Assembly (NCBI GenBank): GCA_019237515.1
Contig: JAFAGX010000118.1
Coordinates: 1 to 8,855 of the forward strand
Direction: 5' to 3'
Length of the DNA: 8,855 bases
Source: Acidobacteriaceae bacterium
GTDB lineage: Bacteria > Acidobacteriota > Terriglobia > Terriglobales > SbA1
The notes beneath the pieces were generated by a model, which was not told the origin of the DNA, ran no database searches, and worked only from the letters and a program-made list of their open reading frames with translations. Shown piece after piece: positions 1 through 6,760 of the stretch (position 1 is the first letter of the stretch; each line of letters begins with the position of its first letter). A program made the position numbers and the translations under genes.

Positions 1-83
1 GGTAGTGGAGTCTTGAAATAAATGTGGCGGATGTTTACCTGCTCAGGAACTCGGTATTCTTCTCGGTGTTGGTCGTAATATGA
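1..83 (-). pseudogene. In-frame continuation of the PpiD-like gene beyond the amber stop (partial, runs off the window)
   Basis: Reading the minus strand in the same frame after the TAG at 84-86 gives SYYDQHREE and then YRVPEQVNIRHI, followed by YFKTPL, with no further stop before the edge. An acidic/aromatic helix leading into V-x-x-RHI is the usual junction between the SurA-N chaperone region and the start of a parvulin PPIase domain (compare V-x-ARHIL). The coding sequence therefore looks preserved past the stop. A single C-to-T change (CAG to TAG, Gln) would explain the interruption. Nothing beyond position 1 can be judged. Confidence 0.65.
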
Positions 84-875
84 CTAAAAATCCTGCGGCG
101 TGATCTTTGCATCATTTTCCAGCTTGCTGGTATCAATCAGCACATAGCTGATTTTGCGCTTCTCCGGAATCGAGTTGGTGTACGACGCCTTGTGCTGGCC
201 GTAATACTCTTTCAGCTCCGAGTCGGTCGGATGAATTCCCTTAACGATGTCATCTTTGTGAAGCACTGCATAGTCGAACTTGACCTTCGTATTGTCCTTC
301 TCGAATTTGTCCCGCACCTCGGCTTCGGTAACGATGGCGCTGTCGGCGATCAAGTTCCTCAGCTTCTCGATCAGAATGTCGTCTTTCACACTCTGCTCGA
401 ACATCGGGATCGTGAGATCGGCTTGCTGCAGACGCTCCTCATAAGCCGCCTGGCCAATGAAGGCTCCATTCGGAAAGAACACCTCCGCATATCGCCCGTG
501 CTGTAGTTCCTCACGCACGTCTGCATCGGTCGCTCGCAATCCAAGCCGCCGGGCCTCTGCCAAAACTGTGTCGCGCTGGATCAAACTTTGTGCAGCTTGC
601 GAAGTAAAGAACGGCAACAGCATGGATGCTTGTGCTCCGCCCTTCGGAAACTGCTGGCGAATCATCTGTCGTGCTTGTTTTTGTACTTCGAGCGTGGTGA
701 TGTCGTTTCCATCGACGCTGGCAATAACGCCGCGTTGCGGGGTGCCGGTTCCAAAAAGATTTCCGCTTCCAAAGCCCGGCACGAGGGTGATCACCATGAA
801 TACGCAAATGATTGTCAGCAGGCCGCCAAGCAATACTTTTTTGATCGGCCCAGGGGTTTGTAGAAAACGAATCAT
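84..875 (-). CDS. SurA/PpiD-like membrane-anchored periplasmic chaperone, cut short by an in-frame stop
   Basis: The 263-residue product starts with a short cytoplasmic segment and one hydrophobic helix (about residues 12-33), then a periplasmic SurA-N-like region (about 47-200) with the typical stretch AEARRLGLRATDADVREEL. This is the layout of PpiD-type folding factors, which hold outer-membrane and periplasmic proteins and usually carry a parvulin PPIase domain behind the chaperone domain. Here translation ends at a TAG (84-86) before any parvulin domain, yet the same frame continues with family-like sequence to the window edge. The ATG at 873-875 directly precedes the membrane anchor; a GGAG lies about 10 nt upstream of it. 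The gene follows the SDR gene on the same strand after a 65-nt gap. It could be a recent nonsense mutant, a sequencing error or a truncated chaperone. The family call is firm; the intactness is not. Confidence 0.8.
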   Translation of the reverse strand: MIRFLQTPGPIKKVLLGGLLTIICVFMVITLVPGFGSGNLFGTGTPQRGVIASVDGNDITTLEVQKQARQMIRQQFPKGGAQASMLLPFFTSQAAQSLIQRDTVLAEARRLGLRATDADVREELQHGRYAEVFFPNGAFIGQAAYEERLQQADLTIPMFEQSVKDDILIEKLRNLIADSAIVTEAEVRDKFEKDNTKVKFDYAVLHKDDIVKGIHPTDSELKEYYGQHKASYTNSIPEKRKISYVLIDTSKLENDAKITPQDF

Positions 876-940
876 GTTCCACTAACTCCAAAGATAAAAC
901 GGAAGACTTCAATTATAGACTAACGCCCGCCCAGCAACGG

Positions 941-1669
941 CTAGGGCTTTAGCGTCGGCCGTAGCAGTACTTCACTGGCAAATGATTGCGGGGCTTGGGT
1001 GACCAGCATCGCTACTACATGCGCGACATCTTCCGGTTTCAGCATCTTTCGTGCATCTTTCCCTGCGTGCGGACTCAATTCTGTATCGACCGATCCGGGA
1101 CAGACAACGGCGACGCGAATGTTGTGGGAACGCAATTCCTCTGCAACCGAGTAGCTCAATCCATTCAGCCCCCACTTGGAAGCTGCGTAAGCCGCACCGT
1201 TAGGAAGCGCATTCTTCCCGGCAAGAGAGGAGATGTTGACGATGTGGCCGCTTTTCGCCCGGATCATCATTGGCGCAAAAGCCCGAATGCAGTAGTACAC
1301 TCCACGCAGGTTTGTGTTCAGTACTTTGTCCCAGGAATCCGGCGGCATCTCATGCAAAGGTCCGCCGAACCCACCGATCCCCGCATTGTTCACCAGGATG
1401 TCCACGCGCCGGTACTTCGAATCAACATGCTTGGCCAGTTTCTCAACCGCGATGAGGTCCGTGACGTCACACGCGACAGCCTCGGCCTGCCCACCGTTCC
1501 GAGAAATGCTGTTCGCGCTCGAGTCCAGTGGGTCACGGGTGCGGCCGCATACTATAACGCCCGCTCCCATACTTCCCAGTTTTTCCGCAATGGCCGCTCC
1601 AATGCCGCGTCCAGCGCCGGTTACAACCGCGATTTGGCCCTGCAATGGCCGACTTCCAGAGTTCGTCAT
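941..1669 (-). CDS. Short-chain dehydrogenase/reductase (classical SDR)
   Basis: This 242-residue protein has the normal length and all landmarks of a classical SDR. It has the cofactor motif TGAGRGIG (17-24), an acidic residue for adenine (D68 in CDVTD), NNAG (94-97), and the catalytic set N120, S148, Y161 and K165 (Y-A-A-S-K), with the usual 13-residue spacing from Ser to Tyr. Arg43 at the end of the second beta strand (CGRT) favours NADP(H) over NAD(H). The following P-G-x-V-x-T stretch (PGSVDTEL) is also typical. It should be a soluble oxidoreductase acting on a carbonyl/alcohol substrate; FabG-like or sugar/ketone reductases are the nearest class, but the substrate cannot be read from the sequence. 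The ATG at 1667-1669 starts just before the first beta strand, although its ribosome site is weak. The PpiD-like gene follows on the same strand; no functional link is evident. Confidence 0.88.
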   Translation of the reverse strand: MTNSGSRPLQGQIAVVTGAGRGIGAAIAEKLGSMGAGVIVCGRTRDPLDSSANSISRNGGQAEAVACDVTDLIAVEKLAKHVDSKYRRVDILVNNAGIGGFGGPLHEMPPDSWDKVLNTNLRGVYYCIRAFAPMMIRAKSGHIVNISSLAGKNALPNGAAYAASKWGLNGLSYSVAEELRSHNIRVAVVCPGSVDTELSPHAGKDARKMLKPEDVAHVVAMLVTQAPQSFASEVLLRPTLKP

Positions 1670-1743
1670 AGAGATTTCTCAAACCACCAATCGGTTACTA
1701 TGCCGCATCTTACAGTAAGGAAAGCAGTATCTCATTTCCTGAC

Positions 1744-1772
1744 TTGCCTTCGTTGAGGTACATACTTATAAT
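1744..1772 (+). promoter_or_regulatory. Sigma-70 type promoter for the TPR gene
   Basis: TTGCCT (1744-1749, 4 of 6 to consensus) is followed, after a 17-nt spacer, by a perfect TATAAT (1767-1772). Transcription would start near 1779 and leave a leader of about 155-160 nt ahead of the ATG at 1937. It lies in the divergent gap upstream of the secreted TPR protein. Confidence 0.6.
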
Positions 1773-1829
1773 CCGCTCACCGGGCCTACGACCTTTATCT
1801 TGGGGACGTTGCAGAAGGCCATAAGGTTT

Positions 1830-1889
1830 CCCGGTCTTGTCACGTGAGCTGGCGAAGCTCATGGTTGAGCACCGGGTGGCAGTTCCCGG
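1830..1889 (+). promoter_or_regulatory. Structured 5' leader with two competing hairpins
   Basis: Within the leader of the TPR gene, CGTGAGCT (1843-1850) pairs with AGCTCATG (1856-1863) around a 5-nt loop, with one G-U pair. It is enclosed by a second helix, CCCGGT (1830-1835) with ACCGGG (1871-1876). The 3' arm of this outer helix can instead pair as CCGGG (1872-1876) with CCCGG (1885-1889), so the two folds exclude each other. No known riboswitch class is recognised. The fold is by eye only and may be chance in GC-rich DNA. Confidence 0.3.
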
Positions 1890-1936
1890 GCAGGATGTCA
1901 TCGCCGATTTCCCGAAAACCTAAGGAGCCTTTGGAA

Positions 1937-3295
1937 ATGAAGACCAGTATAGTGGCGATTGTGCTCGCGATGGCCGCAGCAGCTTGGGGCGAGCAGGCCG
2001 CAACACAACCCCAGACCCAACCCGCAGCGCCGGCGCAAGCAGCGCAACCCGCTCAGGGTGCGCAGACGGGTGCTCAGGCCCCGCCGCAACAGAAGAAAGA
2101 GATCAAAGATCCTGCCGAATACAACGCCTACGTGGGCGCGGTGCAGCAGAAAGATCCCAATTCCAAGATCAGCGGCTTGGAAGCTTTCCTCACCCAATAT
2201 CCCAACAGCGTGATGAAGGAAGATGCCCTCGAAATTCTGATGGGCGCCTATCAGGCAACCAATAATCAGGCCAAGATGATGGAAGCCGCCCAGCGACTGC
2301 TGCAGGCGAATCCAAACAATCTGCGTGCTCTTGCGCTGCTCACTTACATCAAGCGTGCACAGGCAGAGGCTGGACAAAACGCACAGCAGAACCTGGCCGA
2401 TGCCGCTCAGTACGCCACCAAAGGCCTGGACGCTCTGAAAACGGCTCCCAAGCCGGATGGCATGTCCGATGCCGACTTTGAAAAGCTTAAGACTCAGATG
2501 GGCGTCATCTTCAATGGAGCCGCCGGAATTGCTGCGCTCCAGAATAAGGATTACCCCGGGGCGCAAACCAATCTGCGTGCTGCCGTGCAAGGCGATCCCA
2601 ACGAGCTTCGGAACGTTTATCCGCTGGCTTTGGCCGATCTCACGGGAACCCCGCCCAATCCAGTCGAGGGATTGTTCTTTATCGCCCGGGCTGCGAATCT
2701 CGCCGCCGGTTCGCCGGGTCAAACGCAGATTGAAAATTACGGAAAAAGCCAATACACGAAATACCACGGCTCGGATCAGGGCTGGACTGATGTTTTGGCG
2801 ACCGCCAAAACCAACCCCATGCCTCCCGCCGGCTTCGATATCACAAAATATGTTCCTCCCACCCCGGAACAACAGGCTGCCGATCTCGTAAAGAACAAAA
2901 CAACCAACGACATAAAGCAGATGAGCTTTGCGGATTGGGAGTTGGTGCTTTCAGCCGGCAAACCCGAGGATCAGGAGAAGGTCTGGAGCGTTATCAAGGG
3001 CACTCCGTTGCAAATGGAAGGTTTGGTGATCTCGTCCACTCCCACGGAAATACAGATTGCCGAGAGCCAGGATGATATCGATCAGAAGCGAGCGGATATC
3101 GTTGTGGCTATGTCGGGAACCATACCGGAGCGCCTCATGCCGAAGGTTGGCTCGAACCTCCAGTTCGAAGGAACGCCCGTCTCCTACACTCCCAGCCCGT
3201 TCGTGATGAACATGGACAAAGGTGCGCTGCTCACTGCCAAGAAGCCCACACCAGCAAAACGGCCGGTACACCGTCCGGCGACGTCGCAGCAGTAG
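1937..3295 (+). CDS. Secreted TPR-like repeat protein with Q/A/P-rich N-terminal linker
   Basis: The 452-residue product has a Sec-type signal peptide (MKTSIVAIVLAMAAAAWG, cleavage near residue 18-21), then a low-complexity Gln/Ala/Pro linker (about 20-55). An alpha-helical region (about 58-330) follows with TPR-like pairs such as SGLEAFLTQYPNS and AAQRLLQANPNNLRALALL. The C-terminal part (about 370-435) is rich in beta strand and may be an OB-like domain; the tail is basic and Pro-rich. TPR proteins usually mediate protein-protein contacts; here the place is the periplasm or outer surface. The start is set by AAGGAG (1922-1927), 9 nt before the ATG at 1937, and by the signal peptide. The frame is open back to a GTG at 1844, but that extension would bury the signal sequence. 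It has its own promoter and terminator, so it is monocistronic. Specific function unknown. Confidence 0.82.
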   Translation: MKTSIVAIVLAMAAAAWGEQAATQPQTQPAAPAQAAQPAQGAQTGAQAPPQQKKEIKDPAEYNAYVGAVQQKDPNSKISGLEAFLTQYPNSVMKEDALEILMGAYQATNNQAKMMEAAQRLLQANPNNLRALALLTYIKRAQAEAGQNAQQNLADAAQYATKGLDALKTAPKPDGMSDADFEKLKTQMGVIFNGAAGIAALQNKDYPGAQTNLRAAVQGDPNELRNVYPLALADLTGTPPNPVEGLFFIARAANLAAGSPGQTQIENYGKSQYTKYHGSDQGWTDVLATAKTNPMPPAGFDITKYVPPTPEQQAADLVKNKTTNDIKQMSFADWELVLSAGKPEDQEKVWSVIKGTPLQMEGLVISSTPTEIQIAESQDDIDQKRADIVVAMSGTIPERLMPKVGSNLQFEGTPVSYTPSPFVMNMDKGALLTAKKPTPAKRPVHRPATSQQ

Positions 3296-3316
3296 TCGAA
3301 GCAGCTAGGATCATGA

Positions 3317-3347
3317 GGGCAGTCATTCAAACTGCCCTTTTTCTTTT
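3317..3347 (+). terminator. Rho-independent terminator of the TPR gene
   Basis: GGGCAGT (3317-3323) and ACTGCCC (3331-3337) form a 7-bp perfect stem with a 7-nt loop, followed directly by TTTTTCTTTT. It lies 21 nt after the TAG of the TPR gene. On the minus strand the hairpin has no T run, so it serves the plus-strand gene, in the convergent gap with the Fis-type gene. Confidence 0.85.
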
Positions 3348-3366
3348 GTGGGGTTTGCTGGGTCGC

Positions 3367-3645
3367 TTAGCGGAAGGCTTTGCGATCGAAAGCCGCAGGA
3401 CGCGCGCTGCGCGGAGGCCGCTTGGCTCCGTCACGTAATTGACGAACATCAATCTTTAGCTCGGTAACCGTCCGACTCAGCGTGTTGCGATGCATCCCCA
3501 GTTGCCGTGCAGCACGGCATTGATTTCCATTGTTCTCCTGCAACACGGTCACGATGAACCGTTTCTTGAATTCGCGCACAGCTTCCGAATAAAGAATGTT
3601 GCTTTTGTACATTTGCATGACGAGTGCTTCGAGCTGATCTCTCAC
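3367..3645 (-). CDS. Small stand-alone Fis-type helix-turn-helix DNA-binding protein
   Basis: This 92-residue protein consists of an N-terminal helix region (1-28), a Fis/NtrC-C-terminal type helix-turn-helix (about 29-66, HTH_8 family) and a basic tail (70-92, with RPPRSARPAAFDRK). The core runs FKKRFIVTVLQENNGN, then a turn and QLGMHRNTLSRTV, where the R-N-T-L-x-R stretch is the recognition helix seen in Fis and NtrC-family activators. There is no receiver or AAA+ domain, so it is an orphan nucleoid-associated or regulatory protein, not a sigma-54 activator. It starts at GTG (3643-3645), with a GAGAG about 5 nt upstream. It is the last gene of a probable purC-cvpA operon, 74 nt behind cvpA. 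Its targets are unknown; control of its own operon is possible. Confidence 0.82.
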   Translation of the reverse strand: MRDQLEALVMQMYKSNILYSEAVREFKKRFIVTVLQENNGNQCRAARQLGMHRNTLSRTVTELKIDVRQLRDGAKRPPRSARPAAFDRKAFR

Positions 3646-3719
3646 GATATCTCTCTTTCTGTGGAGGAGCTACGCTCTCCGCGCGCAACAATGAGCTAAA
3701 CTTTCCCGCCTCGAGTTTT

Positions 3720-4232
3720 CTACTGTACTTTCCGGTGCAGTAGATCCAATCCTTGATAAAACCGGGCCCGTAATTCCGACGGGGCAACCCAGATGGCGGC
3801 ACGCCCGGCCACCAGAAAATAGGGTGCGAGCTGCGAACCTCGCAACCAAGCCGAAGTTGGTGTGAAGGCAGCCATGCTGACCAGTACTACAGCCACGATC
3901 AAAGCTCCTCGCAACAACCCCAGCGCTGCTCCCAAAGTACGGTCAATGAAATTCAGTCCAGCTTCCCGCATCACCCAGCGGGCAACGCGCCCTGCCAGAC
4001 CAGCCAGAAGCATGACTAAAGCAAAAATCACCAGGAAAGCGGCTATGTCCAGCAGCCAGGGCGCGCCATACGATGCAAAATGATTTGCTAACCGCTGATA
4101 ATTCCACGCGGCCAAAAGATAGCCAAAGACGAGCCCCGCGATTCCGAATGCTTCCTGAAAAAAACCTGCGCTTGCTGCTTGAATGACCGACAGGAACAGC
4201 ACCACCATGATGATCCAGTCAGTGCCGTTCAC
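3720..4232 (-). CDS. cvpA: CvpA family membrane protein
   Basis: The 170-residue protein has four predicted membrane helices (about 5-20, 28-44, 59-82 and 101-123) and the CvpA landmark between helices 3 and 4: a basic stretch, then NFIDRTLGAALGLLRGALI. CvpA proteins are inner-membrane proteins first described for colicin V production in E. coli, where the gene sits ahead of purF; later work links them to envelope stress tolerance. The molecular role is unsettled. The start is a GTG (4230-4232) preceded by AGAGG/GCAGG. Only 17 nt separate it from the purC stop, so the two are almost certainly co-transcribed, which keeps the purine link in a different arrangement from E. coli. The C-terminal region (about 125-170) is hydrophilic and ends in a basic tail. 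Confidence 0.82.
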   Translation of the reverse strand: MNGTDWIIMVVLFLSVIQAASAGFFQEAFGIAGLVFGYLLAAWNYQRLANHFASYGAPWLLDIAAFLVIFALVMLLAGLAGRVARWVMREAGLNFIDRTLGAALGLLRGALIVAVVLVSMAAFTPTSAWLRGSQLAPYFLVAGRAAIWVAPSELRARFYQGLDLLHRKVQ

Positions 4233-4249
4233 TACCTGCCCTCTGCTCG

Positions 4250-5161
4250 TTACACGTCCAGCTCGTATCCGGTGAGCCGGCGATATGCCTCCAAATATTT
4301 TTCACTGCTCTTTCGCGCTACTTCCGGGGGAAGCGCCGGAGCCGGTGGCTGCTTGTTCCAGCGAATTTCCTCCAGGTAATCCCGAACATATTGCTTATCG
4401 TACGAGTCTTGCGCGCGTCCCGGCTGGTAACTATCGCCAGGCCAAAAACGGGAAGAATCAGGCGTCAGCACCTCATCCGCCAGCGTCATTCCATGTCTGG
4501 TGATGCCGAATTCGAATTTCGTGTCAGCGATAATGATGCCCTTCTGCCTGGCGTACTCTGCTGCCTTGCTGTAGATCTTCAGGGAAAGATCTCGCAACTG
4601 GCAGCTGCGCTCCTCGCCTGCGATTCGAATCATATGCTCAAATGAAATATTCTCATCATGCCCGGTGGTGGCCTTAATCGCAGGTGTAAAAATCGGCTCT
4701 GGCAACTTGTCGGATTCCTTCAATCCCGACGGCAGCTCGATGCCGCAGACGCGGCCATTACTTCTGTATTCCTTCCAGGCTGATCCCGAGATGTAGCCTC
4801 TCACCACACACTCAACAGGAATCATTTCCGCCCGGAGAACCATCATTGATCTTCCGCGGAGTTGGTCAGCATACTCCACTGCGGAAGACGGATAACGGTC
4901 TACATCTGCCGTGACACAGTGGTTCGGTACGACGTCTTTTAAGAAATCAAACCAGAACAGAGACAGTTGGGTCAGCACACGACCTTTTTGCGGGATGCCG
5001 GTGGCCAGAACATAATCGAAGGCGGAGATTCGATCCGTCGCCACAAACAGCAAATGATCCTTGTCTAATTCGTAAATGTCGCGGACCTTGCCGCTGGCAT
5101 ACAGCTTCAGGTTGGGGAAATCAGTACGGAGCAGGACGGGTTCAAGGAGTTGGGGGCTCAT
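4250..5161 (-). CDS. purC: Phosphoribosylaminoimidazole-succinocarboxamide (SAICAR) synthase
   Basis: PurC joins CAIR and aspartate with ATP to give SAICAR in de novo purine synthesis in the cytoplasm. The 303-residue product matches the longer, yeast Ade1-like form rather than the roughly 240-residue E. coli form. Visible landmarks in order are SGKVRDIYEL (23-32, ATP loop), DRISAFDYVL (43-52), IPVECVVRGYISGSAWKEY (114-132, signature 1), IFTPAIKATTGHDENIS (157-173), IIADTKFEFG (210-219, signature 2) and LADEVLTPDSSRFW (227-240). All appear intact. The ATG at 5159-5161 has no clear Shine-Dalgarno but lies about 25 nt behind the expected start of a strong promoter. It is first in an operon with cvpA and a small Fis-type gene. 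Confidence 0.95.
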   Translation of the reverse strand: MSPQLLEPVLLRTDFPNLKLYASGKVRDIYELDKDHLLFVATDRISAFDYVLATGIPQKGRVLTQLSLFWFDFLKDVVPNHCVTADVDRYPSSAVEYADQLRGRSMMVLRAEMIPVECVVRGYISGSAWKEYRSNGRVCGIELPSGLKESDKLPEPIFTPAIKATTGHDENISFEHMIRIAGEERSCQLRDLSLKIYSKAAEYARQKGIIIADTKFEFGITRHGMTLADEVLTPDSSRFWPGDSYQPGRAQDSYDKQYVRDYLEEIRWNKQPPAPALPPEVARKSSEKYLEAYRRLTGYELDV

Positions 5162-5192
5162 GAAACGATTTTACAGTTAGAAAACGTCGCGT

Positions 5193-5220
5193 ATTCTAAT
5201 CTCTCTAAAATTTTTGTCAA
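5193..5220 (-). promoter_or_regulatory. Sigma-70 type promoter of the purC operon
   Basis: On the minus strand a perfect TTGACA (5215-5220) is followed after 16 nt by TAGAAT (5193-5198, 5 of 6). Transcription would begin near 5186, giving a leader of only about 25 nt before the purC ATG. The leader is too short for a purine riboswitch. No obvious PurR-like operator is seen. Confidence 0.7.
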
Positions 5221-5890
5221 CGCTTAACTCGGGATTCCGTGATTAAGCCCTCTCAATGATTGCCCCACAAGGAGTTGAGTACTTGAAACCGCAACTGATG
5301 CAGAGCCTGTGTGGAAAAACCTGAGGATCGCAGAGGAAAAAAGGTACGATTTAAAAATTGATGTTTGTTCTCGCCGCGCGATCCGTAGTTCTTTGCAGAG
5401 TTCATATGTCGTAGGCCGGAGAAAATGTATCTGGGAAAATTTTCATCTCGGGTCTGCGGTTCTCCTCGTCATCACGAATTCGCAGTCGCGGCGGCGGACC
5501 GATTTGGGCCAGCGCTCGAAAATAATTAGGGCAGCCAAAAGCCCCGACAGTGGCCGGATCTGCTACTATACCGGCACCGCTAATTCGTCTAAAAAGCTGT
5601 CATCTGTTCGGATCCTGACGCGGGCTGGGGACACTGTCTCAATCATCACCTCAGATCCAGTTCGGTTTCCTCATTATTGCCTTGTCGGCGTGCTCGTAGA
5701 TTTTCGTTACAAGAAGTGAAAGCGTTCTGTTGCCGGCCTTTCTCTCGTCAACAGGCACCTGCGCGAGCGCTGTACTCGCCGACATAAGTCTTACATTCAG
5801 TATTCGCAAATTCTTTGGGCCCTGCTGTCCCTCTGGCCAAAAAGGGATTGGTTCGCCAGTCCCCATACCCTATACACGAAAGAGAACTCT
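5221..5890. other. Gene-poor intergenic stretch between purC and the GH16 gene
   Basis: About 670 nt with no convincing gene. A GTG-started frame at 5309-5719 (plus strand, 136 codons) is open, but its product is rich in Arg and Ser, shows no domain, has no proper ribosome site and looks unlike its neighbours. A 71-codon minus frame overlaps its end and is no better. A weak promoter-like pair, TTGGTT (5848-5853) and TATACA (5871-5876) with 17 nt between, precedes the GH16 gene but would leave a leader of less than 10 nt. No tRNA, repeat array or transposase fragment was recognised. It may hold regulatory DNA, a small RNA or a decayed gene. Confidence 0.5.
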
Positions 5891-6625
5891 ATGACGAAAG
5901 TGATGGTTTTGGTATTGGCGACGATCTTCGTCGCCGAGGGTACATTGCATGCTAGTGGTCCAACCTTTTATGACAATTTCTCCAGTGGTTCGCTCGACAC
6001 TTCGAAATGGATTGCCTCGAATTGGGCGGCTCCGGGTGGAGGCACGTTCGTTCCTTCCTATCTCAACTTCTCCTCCGGGATGCTGCGAATCAAAGTCACG
6101 CAAACCTACAACTCGGGCGGCGGGATCTCCTCGGTTGGTGGCGAGATCCAGACGAAGCAGAAACTCGGTTTCGGAACCTATATGTGGGTTCTCCGGGCTT
6201 CTTCGACTTCCAGCACTCCAACTGGGTCGGGCGTTGCGGTCTCCGGCCAGATCAGTTCAGGCTTTATCTTCGTAAACAACTCACAGACAGAGATCGACAC
6301 ACCCGAGATTGAAGGACAGAATCCTGGTACCCTCTGGTGGACAAGCTGGCTCGGCCTCTCGAAAAAGCAATGGACCGAGACGCAGGCCACTTTTGCCCCC
6401 GAAAAAGGCTTCCATACTTACAAGTGCGTGTGGACTTCAAGCGCAATCAAGTTCTACGTTGATGGCATCCTGGTGTCGACACACACTGGCGTGGTGCCGC
6501 AAGTCCCTGCTTACGCCATGATCAACCATTGGGGAACCAACAGCACCGGTTGGGGTGGTCTCGCCACGCCGAATGTTACCCGCTACATGTTCGTGCGAAG
6601 CTTCAGTTACACCCCGCTTCCATAA
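5891..6625 (+). CDS. Secreted glycoside hydrolase family 16-type protein
   Basis: The 244-residue product has a signal peptide (about residues 1-21, cleavage near LHA|SG) and a single beta-jelly-roll domain of the GH16/concanavalin-like kind. The N-terminal FYDNFSSGSLDTSKW (26-40) is the usual first strand. The active-site strand is TEIDTPEIEG, with E134, D136 and E139 fitting the E-x-D-x-x-E (beta-bulge) pattern, in which the first Glu is nucleophile and the last is acid/base. Aromatic residues nearby (W149, W150, W153) suit sugar binding, and the C-terminal YKCVWTSSAIKFYVDG with later MFVRSFSYTP is also typical. GH16 enzymes cut beta-1,3/1,4-glucans, galactans or xyloglucan; the exact substrate is not readable. 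The ATG is at 5891, preceded by AAGAGA. The gene stands alone, followed by a strong hairpin. Confidence 0.82.
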   Translation: MTKVMVLVLATIFVAEGTLHASGPTFYDNFSSGSLDTSKWIASNWAAPGGGTFVPSYLNFSSGMLRIKVTQTYNSGGGISSVGGEIQTKQKLGFGTYMWVLRASSTSSTPTGSGVAVSGQISSGFIFVNNSQTEIDTPEIEGQNPGTLWWTSWLGLSKKQWTETQATFAPEKGFHTYKCVWTSSAIKFYVDGILVSTHTGVVPQVPAYAMINHWGTNSTGWGGLATPNVTRYMFVRSFSYTPLP

Positions 6626-6651
6626 CGCGCATCATCATCCTTCGCACGCCC

Positions 6652-6692
6652 AACGGGGATCCCTGACACTCTTGTGCCAGGGACTCCCCGTT
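6652..6692 (+). terminator. Long GC-rich hairpin behind the GH16 gene, probable terminator
   Basis: AACGGGGA (6652-6659) pairs with TCCCCGTT (6685-6692), and TCCCTG (6660-6665) with CAGGGA (6678-6683). A further CAC/GTG pair closes a short TCTT loop, with single-base C bulges at 6677 and 6684. This gives about 17 paired positions, 26 nt after the GH16 stop. The T run after it is very short, so termination efficiency is uncertain; it may also act as an mRNA 3' stabiliser. Confidence 0.5.
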
Positions 6693-6760
6693 TGGTGGCA
6701 TTGCCGCCTGAATCGCGCTGCTCATAGCATGTACCGCAGTTATCCATTGTGAGGTGAGCA

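Noticed and set aside
1709..1719. CTTAC-A-GTAAG dyad upstream of the SDR gene as an operator
   Set aside because: Arms of only 5 bp; expected by chance at this length and no promoter hexamers fit around it.
1710..1901. 63-codon minus-strand frame in the divergent gap
   Set aside because: It overlaps the promoter and leader of the TPR gene, has no ribosome site and no recognisable protein.
1844..1936. N-terminal extension of the TPR protein from a GTG at 1844
   Set aside because: It would place 31 non-signal residues before a clear signal peptide, while the ATG at 1937 has a good AAGGAG; the region is better explained as leader RNA.
3720..3743. CTACTG...CAGTAG inverted repeat at the cvpA stop as a terminator
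   Set aside because: Short arms, 12-nt loop and no T run; termination there would also cut off the following Fis-type gene.
5309..5719. 136-codon plus-strand frame as a gene
   Set aside because: No ribosome site, no domain, Arg/Ser-rich composition and no coding feel compared with neighbours; kept only as a remark in the gap entry.
5848..5876. TTGGTT-N17-TATACA as the GH16 promoter
   Set aside because: Only 3 and 4 matches to consensus, and the start would fall less than 10 nt from the ATG, with the ribosome site barely transcribed.
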